A stretch of DNA of 64,000 nt from Lethocerus indicus (taxonomy: Eukaryota > Arthropoda > Insecta > Hemiptera > Belostomatidae), in assembly GCA_019843655.1 (NCBI GenBank), contig JACDQD010000008.1, positions 15,410,442 to 15,474,441 of the forward strand, in the 5' to 3' direction. The notes under the pieces were generated by a model. The model was not told the origin of the DNA. It ran no database searches and saw nothing but the letters and a program-made list of their open reading frames with translations. Below, piece after piece: positions 13,428 to 26,670 of the stretch. Each line of letters starts with the position of its first letter. The stretch's first letter is position 1. The position numbers and the translations under genes are program-made.

Positions 13428-15536
13428 TTGGAGAAAGAAGAACGTGAAATGTCAAGATGAACCGAAATTCCACACAGAACTCCACACAGCTCGGGGCAGT
13501 TGGGCAACCTACGCAATGTCGGAAATTCTGGCCGCCCCCCGTCTCCAATTTCCTATTCGAAACCGCCAATAATTGCAACAATTTCCCCCCCGCATATAAC
13601 TCCCTCGGTAATGATCTTATAACCGACACGAGGACCTTCATTAATCTGAAATAAAAATCTTGATGAAATCAAAAGGTCGAATATTTATCGCGAGATTTAC
13701 TCCGGGAAATGTTAATGGACTGCCGATTGCCAACTGCGGCTGACGACCCCGCAGGTTAATTTTAGAACTATAATTTTAGAGTCCTGACAATTAATACAGA
13801 GGATAAACTTTAACGATATATAAGGGGTTCCATAAGTTGGCATATTTCAGTGCACCGTAATTCCTGCAAATCATCGATATAATAATATTCAAGGCACCCC
13901 TGGAGGTGCTTATTTGGTTGGTCGAAATGTTTAGTTGCCGGCTATTTTCTTGTATTGGGAGCCTAATAACGTAATAAGCGATTGGGCGTTGCATAACGCT
14001 GAACACCTTCATCTTATATTTTCGTGCCTTAAATGGTCAAGATTGATTGAAATTGCTTAATTTAACATCGCGGTAAAAATAAGACAGTTGACTGATTCTG
14101 CGCGTAAATTTTGCGTAGCTATAAATATTTTCGATCACAAGTCACTGTGTACTTAACTCCCAGGAAGGAATAAACTTCGTAAAGAAAACCAGGATTTTTG
14201 ACTAATTGCAGAACAGAGCTGTAATGTTTAGCAGTTTGTAAAAAAAAGGGACACGTATAACACGTCCCGGTGGCGCGTCCGACAGATTCGATGGAGGCAT
14301 TTCTCAGGGGGCAACATTCCAATTTTTCAATTTTCAACAGAAACGAAACTTGTGAATTGTGGCAATCCGTCTAGACACAATGTTAAGAGCGTTTGTCGCA
14401 ATTAGGAATTGCGTAGTGCGTGCACACTCAATAATGTGCCAATAAGCGCGATCGCAACAGTTTAAGAATGCTGGAAACGAGACTCGACGTCGTTAGCCAG
14501 GCGTCCAGCAAGCAGAGTTTGATGAAACAGTTTCAACTCTCGTTGCGAGCGAGGAATGTAGAAAAGCTCCTCCCTACGGTGCGTATTTATTGCTTAATTG
14601 TAAAGCAATCAAGAAGGACTAAATCGAAGATTAAAAAACAACAACATACTTCGCTCTGAACAAATAGAGAAATGACATCTGGATGCCAATTGTTAAGTGT
14701 AGAATGTAGAATTGAATTTACATGGAAATGTAATAAGCGAAATGAAATCCTTCCTAATTAATGGATTAATTTGGAATTATGATCCAATCATTATGGATCA
14801 TGATGAATGTATAAACGCATCCCTCTTGCAGGAGTTCAGTTTTTGACTACTAGAGACAGATCACACGTGTGTTAGAAATAATTCTCCCTGTAAAACCAGG
14901 CATAATATTTTATAGTTAATTTAGTTCCTAATTATTTTATAGTAATACGGATTTTGCAATGAGATTTAAATTACACTGGTATGTCTCCATTGGAAAAGCT
15001 TCTTCTTTTGCCATATCAGTGATTACTAATGGTACGCGCTGAGTCAGGCAAAATTCTGCTCACGAGTCAGATCCCGGATCACACGAAAATAGGCACAGCC
15101 TGCAGAGAGGGAGTTGTGCAACGGCCTATTCTCATTTCAGTCAGAGGGGCTGACAAATGTGGAGGGGGCGCCGCCGCAGCCTGTAGCGGCGGCACTATTT
15201 CCAATAAATAAACTGCGGGAGGATAAAAAAAAAATTCGGGCTCCGATACTTATCTGCGAGGCTTTTAAGCCGGAGGAATTCGAAGAGGAGGGGGGCCCGG
15301 GCCGCCCCATTTTAAAATGACGGACTGGAACCCGGGCCCGGACGTGTAACGGTCCAGAGGCCGGTATGTACCCCAATAAATATCGGTCGGCTCGGCCGTA
15401 ATTGCATTTCATTTGTCCTCACCGTAATCTGGCCTTCTTTTCCCGCCGGTATAAATCCACCGATTGCCCGAACAACGTCTTGGACACTTCCTACCCGGAG
15501 AGCTTACCCCATTTCTGACTCATGAAGGCTAATTGC

Positions 15537-15768
15537 GCCCATAATTATGAAAGTGGTCTAAGTCAATTCAAACTTTAAATACAACATTTTCATATGAAAT
15601 TCACACAAAATTTCATATTCATAGTAAAGTTCCATTAATCAAGACTAATAAAATTCTAAATTAAAATGTTGCATAATATAAAAATATTTGTTAATTTATT
15701 CGAAAGCAATTCATTAAATATCTCGAAACCAGAAATATATGACTTAGACCACTTTCATAATTATGGGC
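15537..15768. mobile_element. MITE-like element with perfect 29-bp terminal inverted repeats
   Basis: The left arm (15537-15565) begins GCCCATAATTATGAAAGTGG and the right arm (15740-15768) is its exact reverse complement over 29 bases. The 174-bp interior is AT-rich with no open frame of note. Size, non-coding interior and perfect inverted ends fit a non-autonomous DNA transposon. Target-site duplications are unclear: flanks are aattgc on the left and acaactgc on the right. The first bases of the arm include the palindrome CATAATTATG, so a palindromic target duplication could be hidden inside the apparent arm. Perfect arms suggest a fairly recent insertion or conversion. Confidence 0.75.
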
Positions 15769-18700
15769 ACAACTGCAACGAGATTTGATCTCGAAATTTG
15801 ATAAATTGATAATTGACGCTTAGAGAGACAGTCTCGCTATTGACTAGTTTACCTGTGATGTTTATCGGTGACAATGCAGGTAGGAAAAAACTTATCTGTG
15901 TTGCTGTCGCCTTATGTATGTACAAAATAGGCCACTTTGTCCGCGTTAATGCTACCACTATAGTATTTTAGAACTTAAACTATTGCTTTCTAACTTATTG
16001 CAAGTGCAACAATACGCCCTAGACTACTATACTATCTTAATTAACCCATTTTTCCCTGCTGATAATTGCAGTATACCGAATTATTGATGTCAGGGCCAAA
16101 CACAAAAGTAGAATTAGTAGAAACAATTGGATTAAGTGAAAATTATTTATTTTGTTCATGAGTCGTTTGATTGTCTTCTTGCGGTGACCTTGCTGAACAT
16201 TGAATCTGACGCGATGCAATAACGGCAACCGATATGCATAGTGTCTCACTAATTGACTAATGGAATGCTACTATTGCTAGTATAGCGTAGGGCCAGAATA
16301 TATACGGAATATCACAAGAATGATAATGATTTTCTAATAATGATCCCAATTATATCGCAGGAACAAAGCCACACCCTCTGCGACCGGGCAATACACATAC
16401 CCAGCTATTAATATTCAGAGCGAAAACTTTTTGGATAACGCCATAATCGCGAATATGTAGACGATAAAATAATGACATGCTCTTCGTAAATTACACGGAA
16501 AGGTGATATATCTCCCTCCGATCGCCCAGATTTTAATTTAGGGTGACAAAAAAAATGACCGGGCCCAAGGGCGGATGGCGGAATGAACGGTGTGACGCGG
16601 GCACTTCTGCTACAACCCGAAAAGAGGAGAGTGCCAAACAATGAGCGGGAGCATTCACGAGGAGATGAATAATGCATTTTTAAGAACGACTGCCAATGAT
16701 GAACTAATCAACGGGTCGGATCTGAAACCTGCCACAGTAAACCGGCATTGCTACATTCATCAGAACTATAGCGAGTCAATAAATTTAAATACAAGTACGA
16801 AAGTGTAGGAATTTATGATGCGGAACCATTTCACTGAAATGGCGACCTGTCATCTCTATTCTTGCGACAGTCGACCAAGTAACAACTTCCATAAAACGAG
16901 GTAGCTTTTATTAAACCCTGAAAAAAATCAGTATCATTATATTCCGAACCCTAATAGTTTGCCTACTTTAAACTGTGGCGAGGAAGTAAATTTTGCAATT
17001 AAACAACAAAATAATTTTGGCGCGCAGAATTGGACCAGGGAACAGAAGGTGTTGGGTCCGACACGTGCCAAAGGCAACGTGGCACAGTAGCGACGCGATG
17101 TCGCGGTGCCACAGCTTATTGGCCTCAGTCTCGAATAAACAGCCGGCTACTTAACCGGATAATTGAATTTTATTGTGGTCTCCCCCGACTGTCCTCGGCC
17201 CCTGGGACAGCCTCAACCTCTTCTCACTCCCTCCCCTCCCCCCTCACGTCAACATCATTAACGCCCGCATACCTGCATATCCACTATAGCGGTACTCCTA
17301 ACGCTATACGGCTGAATAGAAAATTATATTTTTAAAAAAGTGTTAAGTTTTTTATGGATTTGAAACACGCAAGGATATCGCGGTTAAAATTATGGTAGAT
17401 TTGTTTAGGAAATGTATAAAAAGGCTAGTCGGTTGGGGGGGGAACCGAGAGCGCTAAAGCCAACTGAAAGACAGGTTAAGCTCGAGCTCGAGTCTTGTTA
17501 TAATCTGATTTAACCAAACGGTTCGGCTTCTCGCCATCTCCAGTATCGTTCGGTCAGCGAATGTCGGACCGGTTACAGGCAGGATGGCGACGGCACAAGC
17601 CTACCGAGCATAATAAATGAGAGAGTGAAGACATGATATCACAATTAATGAAAATCCAGACCATCGCAAACTGGTACATTGCAGAGCAATAAGCACTGGT
17701 TTCAGTTATCCGTTGGCTTTCCGCCAGAGTTCGGAACATCATCCGTTGTGAGATATTCTCTCACTTATTCCCACTTATTGGCTTGAACCCACTGTCGGAG
17801 GAATTTAATTATTAATATATTATTACTAATATGAGGAGGATGAAATATTTTTCCCCATTTTCTTAGGATAAAATAGGCGGAAACATGAAATAGAAAAATG
17901 TATTCCCTATCGGAAATAAATCAGAGTGCTTAGTTTGTAATGTTCACTCCTTGAACATTACATCCCAGAGGGGCTTGGTTTTCTGAAATTATGATCCAGC
18001 TCATTGGTCGCAGGCTAGATGTATTTAAACATAAAATATGTCAAGATTTCAAGAATATTTATTAGTCTTCGTTTAATATTTGTTTTATTTTCATTACTAA
18101 CATAACTTTAAAACCGCACGAAGGCAGTAGATAATATATTTAAACATTACTTCCTTATACTGGGCTTGCACGCTACGAGTCAAAGCTCAGCAAAATTTTT
18201 TAGATACTAGTGCTATAAGAAAAAGGCAATGATGATTAATAATATTTTAAACTGACTATTATTATTGTAAGTGCAGAAATAAATTCAGGGTACCACAAGT
18301 TACGGTCTACACATAAACTTGATTCACTATCGAACCAAGGAAGACTTTCAGTTTCAAAATTAAAATATTTAATATTGAAAGAACCCATTTTCAAATGATA
18401 AACGTCCATGGGCCAGGGGCCAGTCAGGCTTAACGACGCCAGGGGCCCGCCCCTGCCCCAATATCTATGGGTCTCCGTCACGAATAAATATGTGACTACT
18501 TAGCCGATAAGTGCGTTACATTCGTCCTGATTATAATTCCCTACTGTCCTTGCCGTACACCACCCAGTCACCTTTCCTCTTTCCACTCAACTTACTTACA
18601 GCCAGACCGATACAGCGCAAAGCCAAAACCGCGAACAAATTTGAATGGGCGTGGCTCACGAATTCACTTTTGACTCATCCCGGCATTTTAATGTGAAGAT

Positions 18701-21590
18701 GACGCCCGTGTCGTAATCTCTTATCGAACAAAAGTTGAAATAAAGACTTGTTCAAATAAGTGTGGATAATCCTCACTCGTATTGAGCACGTTTTACAATA
18801 AAAATGATTTTGTGTTCCAATTATTCATTGAAATAATTCATTTAATAATAAATGTCTCTACAAGGCGACGACATAGATAATTTTCACCTCATCAGATTGT
18901 TTCTACAAATTCTACTTCCAAAGCCCATATAATTCGGCATACAGCCATTATCAGTAGGGGAAAAATGGTTAAGATAGTATACAGGTTTAGTGCGTATATA
19001 TTAGAAAGCAATACTCATTAAGTTGTCAAATATTATAGCGGGAGCATTAACGCTTACAAAATGGCAAAACCTTATTTTATCCACTATCCATCCGGAATGG
19101 ATAAGTTTATTAATTTTGACCACTAAAACAGATGAAACGCCTATGATGAGACCGGAAACGTCTTACCTGCACAAAGATTGAGACAGCATAAAAACTTAGT
19201 GAAACCGCCGTTCAAGTCCATTAATCATCCAACGGTTATTAAAAGTACATCAGGACTTTTCGAACGACGTCACCGTTCAACGGTTTCTCCCCCGTCGCCT
19301 TTTATTTGCACCGGAGAAAAATCTCGCCTGGAATAAACGGCCGTGACTGATTGAAATTATTTCATTACTATACGAATAATGGGCCCCAACATTAAGCCGT
19401 AAACAATTACCTTTCTCTCTTTACTGTACGACCGCCCATTAGCCTTTGCAAAAAGAAGAGCTGGAAATGTAATGCGCATTCTGTACTTCTAGAAGTTAAA
19501 AACTATCTCACGAAAAAACTTTCATTACGCGCCCGTATGTGAAACCCCACATATTTACCAAATGATATTATCATTGATTAATTATGTGTGTAACACAAGA
19601 GTTCTAGCACAAGAGCAGATCAGCAATTGGAAACTTAAGATAGTATTCGAAAGCTCGTTGCAGATATCTTCAACGTTTAACATTTTATTTTCAGGCTTCT
19701 GTGTGTAACTGAAAAGATTAAGCCTCAAGTAAAATTTTCAAAAATAAGCTTTTCCAGACGTTGGGATCATTAAAAATGTTAATTTATCACTCTTGGCAAA
19801 ACGGCCGGTGACTCCTAATATAGGCACACGGTTTGGACAATAATGTTTTTCTTCTACTACCGAGTATTAGAATTCGAGCTGATGGTTTCATTATCGACCG
19901 CAGTGACAAACGTTAAAAGCCCGACGATAAGGCTTATCGCTCCGCTTTCAAAATTAGTCCAAGTCATCGGCGAAGCGAAAACTACAAGGAGCACAAAGAA
20001 GCACAACGGACGTCGAACCGAAGCGAAGAAAAATAAAAATATAAATAGTTTTAAACGTATCAGTGAATAACGGCTGACTCGAGTCGGGCTCAAGTTGGGT
20101 TAGCGACAGGAGTAAGTAAGCGTTATCACCTACCGTGGAAGGAGTTTTTAAAGCGGCGGAACGATGAGTCAGCCCGGCGGGGTCACGAGGACGCCTAACG
20201 AGGAAACGGCCGCTAATTGTTCGACCAAACTGACTGCGGAGAAAACTTGATTTTTAACATTTTCACCTTAAACGCGGCGGGGGTCAGTACAACGTTAATA
20301 CAATTCACAATACCTTTACCGACTTGAAAATTAAAGCAAAAACCGATCGGAAATATGAGTGAAATTCAACATCTAGATCGGTGGCGTTAACGCATTTTAT
20401 TTAAAAAATTGGTAATCTATTGAAGATAGTAAAACGGCTGAAATTTCTAACCAATAACGAGCCGCGAATGGACAATGAGCCATTTAAAATTTCAATCGAG
20501 CATTTCCTTCCATTCAAAACTTTCCTACCAAGGGTCAATGGACTCTGGCCGCAGTCTTAACCAAATAAAATACCGATATGGAACATCATGTACACAAAGC
20601 GCTTTCTTAACTAACAAGGAAGAAAGAAAATGTTTAAAGAGCTATGAGAATACCCGATTCTACCCTAAGCGTTGATAGTTTTGTAGATTGGTTAAATGTT
20701 TAAACTTTAAAATAAAATGGAAATTAATTTTTGCCTATTTCATATACAGTTTTAGATAAAAATTAGCAAGAGGCTTAATACAATTAAACGAATAAAAATA
20801 ACGACATTAAAACATATGAGGCATTAAGAAGTAAGGCGGCCAAGATTTAAAATAGCAATTTCAATCGATATGATTGTTTTCAGTCAACTGAACAATCAAT
20901 AAATAAAAATTCAGATATCAATTCATGACATCTCAATGCCGGCAGTATTGTTACGACCGATCGTTTGTTAATAATTCTGTCTGGTTTTTATATTTCATAA
21001 TTTGTTGTTCGCAATTTATGCCACTGGTAGTTGTTTTATCATTTTTGAGGTGTCCATAATATTTGTGCGGGTTCTTAAAAATCATCGACAGCTTCGGATT
21101 AAAGGGGACCGTGTCCGAATAATATGGGCCTGCCGATAGGGGCCGGCAGGAGCTATTGATTGTTAACGAGGTAGTGAACGAATTTTAGCGCAGGTGTGCC
21201 GGGGCTTCTGGGGACGTCCCACGCGCGCAGCCTCTTTGATCTGATAAAAGACCGGATGAACAGAAATCTTTGACGGTGGCAGCAAGAGGCATTCGAGATA
21301 TTTATGACAACTAATCTCTCAGTGCAATTGGTAATGTTTAAATTTAATTTTAAAGGATGAAAAACATGCAGTATAAAGTGCAGTGGGTATGGATGTACAA
21401 CAGAGTCATCGTTTGAAAGTACTAACTTTCCACGAAATTCAGGACAGAATTCTAATCTGCTAATAATTACCGTGTAATTATGAATTATACCATAATTTGA
21501 TCTTATTTCCTTATTTAAAAACTCAATGCATTACAAAATCGGCAGTTTAAAATAACAATCATCAAACAACCTTGATGGATACTAATACTT

Positions 21591-21646
21591 TAGCCGAGGC
21601 GCAATTTTCGCTAGGCATCGTTCGGCAAATTTTTCCGCCTCGGCTA
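21591..21646. repeat. GC-rich stem-loop with perfect 11-bp outer stem
   Basis: TAGCCGAGGCG (21591-21601) pairs with CGCCTCGGCTA (21636-21646). Inside it, an AATTTT/AAATTT segment extends the stem imperfectly around a loop containing cgctaggcatcgttcggc. The hairpin is about 56 nt, with GC-rich arms in AT-rich DNA. Confidence 0.75.
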
Positions 21647-24600
21647 TTTAAATTAAAATAACAAATCCGAGTGAAACCAGTTCCGCGAGTAATGAGATTT
21701 AATTTAACGAGAGTTTAGCGCTTATAAGGACTCCAATTGCTACATAATGAGAGCGGCGGACACGTAAGGGACCCGGCCGGCCGCCAGGCTCGGAAGCACC
21801 GGCAAGGATTTTATCGTAATTGCGCGCTTACTGTTTCGAAACACGAAACGATGGCAGTCTGTCCACCCCGCCCCCGCCGCCCCCCGCGCTAGCCCCCTTA
21901 TGAGATAACGCCCCCATGTAATGGAAAAGCGGTTCGAGTCCCTGTCCCTTTTTCGGCTTTATTTCACGACAATTTATCACGAAGCTGTGGTGCCGCTGAG
22001 ATTCCGATCGTAGCGAGAAAGCAACAGGTTCATATACGATTTGTTGACTAATATTCAACCTTTTCACAAAAGGCTCCGCGAATACAAATCAATATACAAA
22101 ATACAAATTTAAGGCCAGAAACGTCAGTTCACAATACACCTCGATTGTCAACCGTCTAAAAAAATTCTCTCTATTATACATATACTATAACGCAAGGAGG
22201 TAGTAGGCAGAGAGTAGGAAATATTCCGAATGCCTAGATATCATTTCAGAATAAAAATATGATATTCGCAATGTTAAAATAAGTTGAAATAAAGCCTGAA
22301 ATAGAAATATTTTAGAAACAATTTAAGTTAGAAGACATTACTCTTAATATTTCAGACTGAATAAAATCCTTGAAGTTTTCAATATCACTGCGTCGAATAA
22401 TGTTAACAAGAAGGTTAGGCCGTATAATGCAAAGCTAGTTCTAAGAAAGTCCGGAATAAGGATACTGACAAATTGAAAGATTCATAATTTGTCGGCTCCG
22501 TATGCATTTAACAATGACGGTATAATGATCCTTAATGACACCGTTTTGCGGTGAAATGACTCACACGCTTGTCGCTATAAGAATTATGCGGTTATGTTAT
22601 ATTCGATCGCTTTGAATGTCCTCTACGCGAGGCTTGTGCTGAGTTCGCCGTCGGTTAAATTACACATTTGGATTCGATTGATATAACTGACGGCGGCTAG
22701 TCGCTGAAACCTGTTTTGGAGAGTGAAAACAAAGAAAGTGCGCCACTGATACTATTCTGATGCCCGTTGTAAGCTTGACGCAAAAAAAACCTGCCATGTA
22801 TGTATAATATAACAACTATAGGGTATAAGGCTACACATTTTAGGGCAAGTATTTTTCGGCCGTTCCTTATCCTTGATTGTCGTATATGGCAATGGGGTAA
22901 ATAAAGACTATTATGAAATAAAATCTCTGATATACGAAAGCTCGATTCGTAAGCGTCGACAATTATTCCGTACGCATTACGAACGTCGTTGTTTCGAGTC
23001 GCTGACAGGTTCAATACAAGCCGAATCGTGTTTGCCAGATCTGATAACTACCCTATAGGAGGACAACCTTCCAGTCATATTTTAACTGAACATTTTATGA
23101 CCTAGCGGAGCGGATAAGATTTTATTAAATGTATACTCCGCTCGATCCAACGAGTCTGAAATCGATCAGATGGACAGAATGTGAGTGCGGTTGAATGTTA
23201 CAGACGTATTTGAACCACAGAAAATACAGACGCTCGTGTATCAGTTTTTTTTATGTAGGGTGAATTTGGGTTATCGTGAATATTTTAGACATTAAAAATT
23301 ATTTTAAACTGCAAACTGGGTTCAGAAACTCGTTCCGCCCGAGATATCCAGTCGGCCTGCTAGCACGGCCCTACAGCGCCCTGAGCAAACTGACGAGGAA
23401 AATTGAACGTTGCACAACTGACTTCACAACTGACGCCAATTCACATGATTTATCGACCGCGTGAGTCTTCATTTTCCGATTTAAACCGAAGCCTAATAGG
23501 AGTTGGATGGGTCGCAGAAAGAAACAAAGACCGTTTACAACGCTCCTTGGATGAGAGCTATTTTTTCCTTCTCCCTCATCAATTGTCGATACTATGTTAT
23601 TGCGTTTTCTTGTGTACACATTTCGAGTTACCTTGTTTTAGGTAGAAGAGAAGAACATCCATCAACAAATCAACAGCAATAAAACCAAATTCAATTCACA
23701 AGATTGGAAGTGAATGTTAAGCTAAAAGTACTCAACTGGTATTTAGGATAATGATTTCGGAGCTGAAAAGTGTAGTACAATGTGCGATGACGCAGCACTA
23801 TTTAAGAAATAAATTCCAAGGAAAAAACGAATAAATTATTGATTTGGATACCGGATGAACAAATCCAAAAGGGAGCAAAAACAGCGAGAAGAATGATTCG
23901 TGAAATTCAGAACGGGCGTGGAAACGAGTAATAATAAGGGAGGAATGACGTATAAATCAAACGAACGCCGTTTTAATTAAGGCAATCCAAAAAGGAGAAC
24001 CGGGCGAATTAATTCCTATTCTGTCGTCCCCTGCCGTAATCAGAGAGGGACCACCAGCTGCCCCCCTCCCCCCCCCACCATCTCTCTGACCCAACAACAC
24101 CCCGAGACACGCGGAACTCCGACCAAGCAAAAACTTGATATTTATTCAAGTTTTATTGCCTCCTTCTTTATTTTATTTTATGCTTTTTTGTACCGAGTAC
24201 GACCTCGATTATTCAACTGAATTATCCGTTTAAATGGCCTGCCTCAATGTCAAACGTGAAGAGCCTCGAAAAGGCTCGTAATGATGCCCCATATCAATTG
24301 GCGCTTTATGTTTTACGTTTAGTTCGAATCACATACGTTAATCAATTTTTATGTCCAATCCGAGATCTACCGATATACAAATGGATTTTTTGCCATTGTG
24401 CAACAGATTTGCTGTGTCCGACTTGTTTTTTCGTACGACACTATCCAATAACCGGATTATCATCACTGTCATTTACGGAAGTATTTCCACAGACCACCAA
24501 ACAACTGTGCCGTAGCTGAAGAATATTTACATTTGTCGGTTCAGAGCGCAAGCTATGCCAAGAGAGCGGAGAAACGGCCTCGTAACTCTCGAACGTTTGA

Positions 24601-25546
24601 ATATCATAAGGGAACGATCGTAGTTGATAGGTGAATCACAGGACAGCGGTCATGGATTTTATTATTTATTTTATTGTCCGCCGTATTCCCCTCTCCCCCC
24701 TCCCACCTTTATCCTCGGGCTCCCGAGGCGGATCCAGGAACTGGACTGGGAGACACGCAAGTGAGTGGACGACCGGGCCTCAAGTAACGGACACTTCTCT
24801 TTCTCCTGTCGCCATCAACAACAAGGGGAAAAAAGAAACTGACGTCCTTGGCAAACAATATTTATAACTCGGCGGGACGAAAGCATAAATATAAGAAGGT
24901 ACGGATGAAAAAAAAACGAATTAAGAGAAGAAAAGAACGAAGGTATAATTTAATTGTGAAGAATAATTAAAACGATATTAATCGACCGTTTCGTATTTCA
25001 TTCCCGTCGTCTATTTATAAGCAAATAGCGGTTAAGTTGATACTTTCGATTAGTGTTTGACTCGATCAAACCACCAGACGTCGACTTAATGTGACTCGAA
25101 CTAGCGAGCAAATATTTTAACAGCCGCGTTTCTCCCGTACCCAACCATTCATCTCGAAACGGGACTAATCCATTCGGGAAAAATGCTCACCTGAGAACGA
25201 TATTTGGATGTTAGCAATGTACACGTGTCCCCTTTCGGTGCCATCCCAAAAAGGCCATAACGCCATATTAATGCCGACCACCGGTTAGATTCAAGATTAG
25301 ACTCGGCGTCAATTCAAATTCAAGCATATACAGTAATCTGGACATATCTGACTTAACGTTTATATTAATTTGAAAAATAATGGCCAAAGTCGTAAATTAT
25401 TTAGAGTAACTCAACAACCTCTATGTCATGAATATTAAACCGCTACTATCTTATTTTGGCAGCCGCTCGGCTCTCTACCGATATCTGAACGAGTGTCGTA
25501 CCGGGTTATTTTTACCCCTGCCTCTGTCGTACTTCGAGTCTCAGAC

Positions 25547-25588
25547 CTTAATTTCAATCGACCTGGCGGCCGGTCGATTGAAATTAAG
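25547..25588. repeat. Perfect 17-bp hairpin with an 8-base loop
   Basis: The arms are CTTAATTTCAATCGACC (25547-25563) and its exact reverse complement (25572-25588), separated by tggcggcc. A 17-bp perfect stem with a short loop is unlikely by chance. It could be a folded RNA or a palindromic insertion scar. It is shorter than a typical microRNA precursor. Confidence 0.85.
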
Positions 25589-26642
25589 TTTAAGAGCAAA
25601 ACTTTCACTAACGCAAACCAGAGAGAATGAACTTAAAAAAAACTTTCAGTTCGGTTTTATACGGGTATATGCTTCTCTTATGGCAAATACTTGTTCCTGA
25701 AAACCTGCAAAAAATTGTATTAAGTCCAATTCTGTGCGTTTTTCCAATTGGTTCGATTATCCGGATGATATTCTCTTGTTTTGTACAAGTGGGTCATTTT
25801 TCAATTTTTTTTTCACAAAAATCAAAAGTACCTCCGTAGCGTATTTATTTATATTTTTAATTCTCCACGTCTACCGTATATTTTTTCACGGAAAGATAAT
25901 TATGCTTCTTACCGCGTTGTGTACTCGCTGTCCGGACACAATTACGGCGCTCCCGGAGGGGTTTTAATGTCCCGTCGTGCAACCGTCATTATTGACTCGG
26001 AACCCGTTTCTTCGATTTGGTTGCCGTGTGAGAGAGCACATATCGCTGGTACCGCAGGGCGGTAGAGCTCGGTACCGGGTACGGTATCAAATAGTTGCGA
26101 CTCCCCGATGATACTGCTCTTCCTCCCGTTTCGCAATGCTCAAGCTGGCTAGATGATTGCGCTACGCCCCTCACTTTGCTTTTCCCACACCGTTCGCTGT
26201 CCGATCCCGGAATCGCGCGTATTAACGTTGCCGATGTGCAACCGTAAAAAGCGGTAAGTAAATTACCCGCGAGGCTCTGTGCGTTACCTAAAGAGCGAAA
26301 ACGCACGCGGAAACGTGAAGAAATTAGAAAACGGACCGCCCTGAACCGGTTGCACCATTCGCCCATTAATTAGTCTCTCTAGACTTCACGCTAGACTTTT
26401 ATATTATAATGCTGGTGACGCCGTCGAGGGGCAGGAAACCGAAACCTAGCATTGTAGATAGGATGTTTCAACGCCGGCAAAAGGAAAATTATCAATATTT
26501 AACACATTAAATTGTGTGTCTCTTATTATTGTTATTATACTACGATTCTAAATCAATAAAGAGCATGGAACGGGATATTCTGTATAAAATTATTCCGTTC
26601 GATCATCGAGAGAACAGAACTTGGCTTCGCACTTAATCATTC

Positions 26643-26670
26643 CAAAGTGGCCACTGAAGGCCATTAAAAT
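26643..26670 (+). repeat. AAAGTGGCCACT local repeat, copy 1
   Basis: The word caaagtggccactgaaggcc recurs in altered form about 630 bp downstream (27277-27320, caaagtggccacttcatgcc, then a further aaagtggcc). Local duplication within the giant intron is the simplest explanation. Confidence 0.45.

Noticed and set aside
17478..17492. CTCGAGCTCGAG palindrome
   Set aside because: Short restriction-site-like palindrome, expected occasionally by chance; no other signal nearby.
21925..21955. tRNA-like GGTTCGAGTCCC box
   Set aside because: The flanking five-base stems do not pair and no cloverleaf forms.
25187..25290. Minus-strand CTCAG|GTGAGC donor after an ATG frame beginning MALWPFWDG
   Set aside because: The donor is good, but there is no acceptor, its phase 1 end does not fit exon C, and the frame is short.
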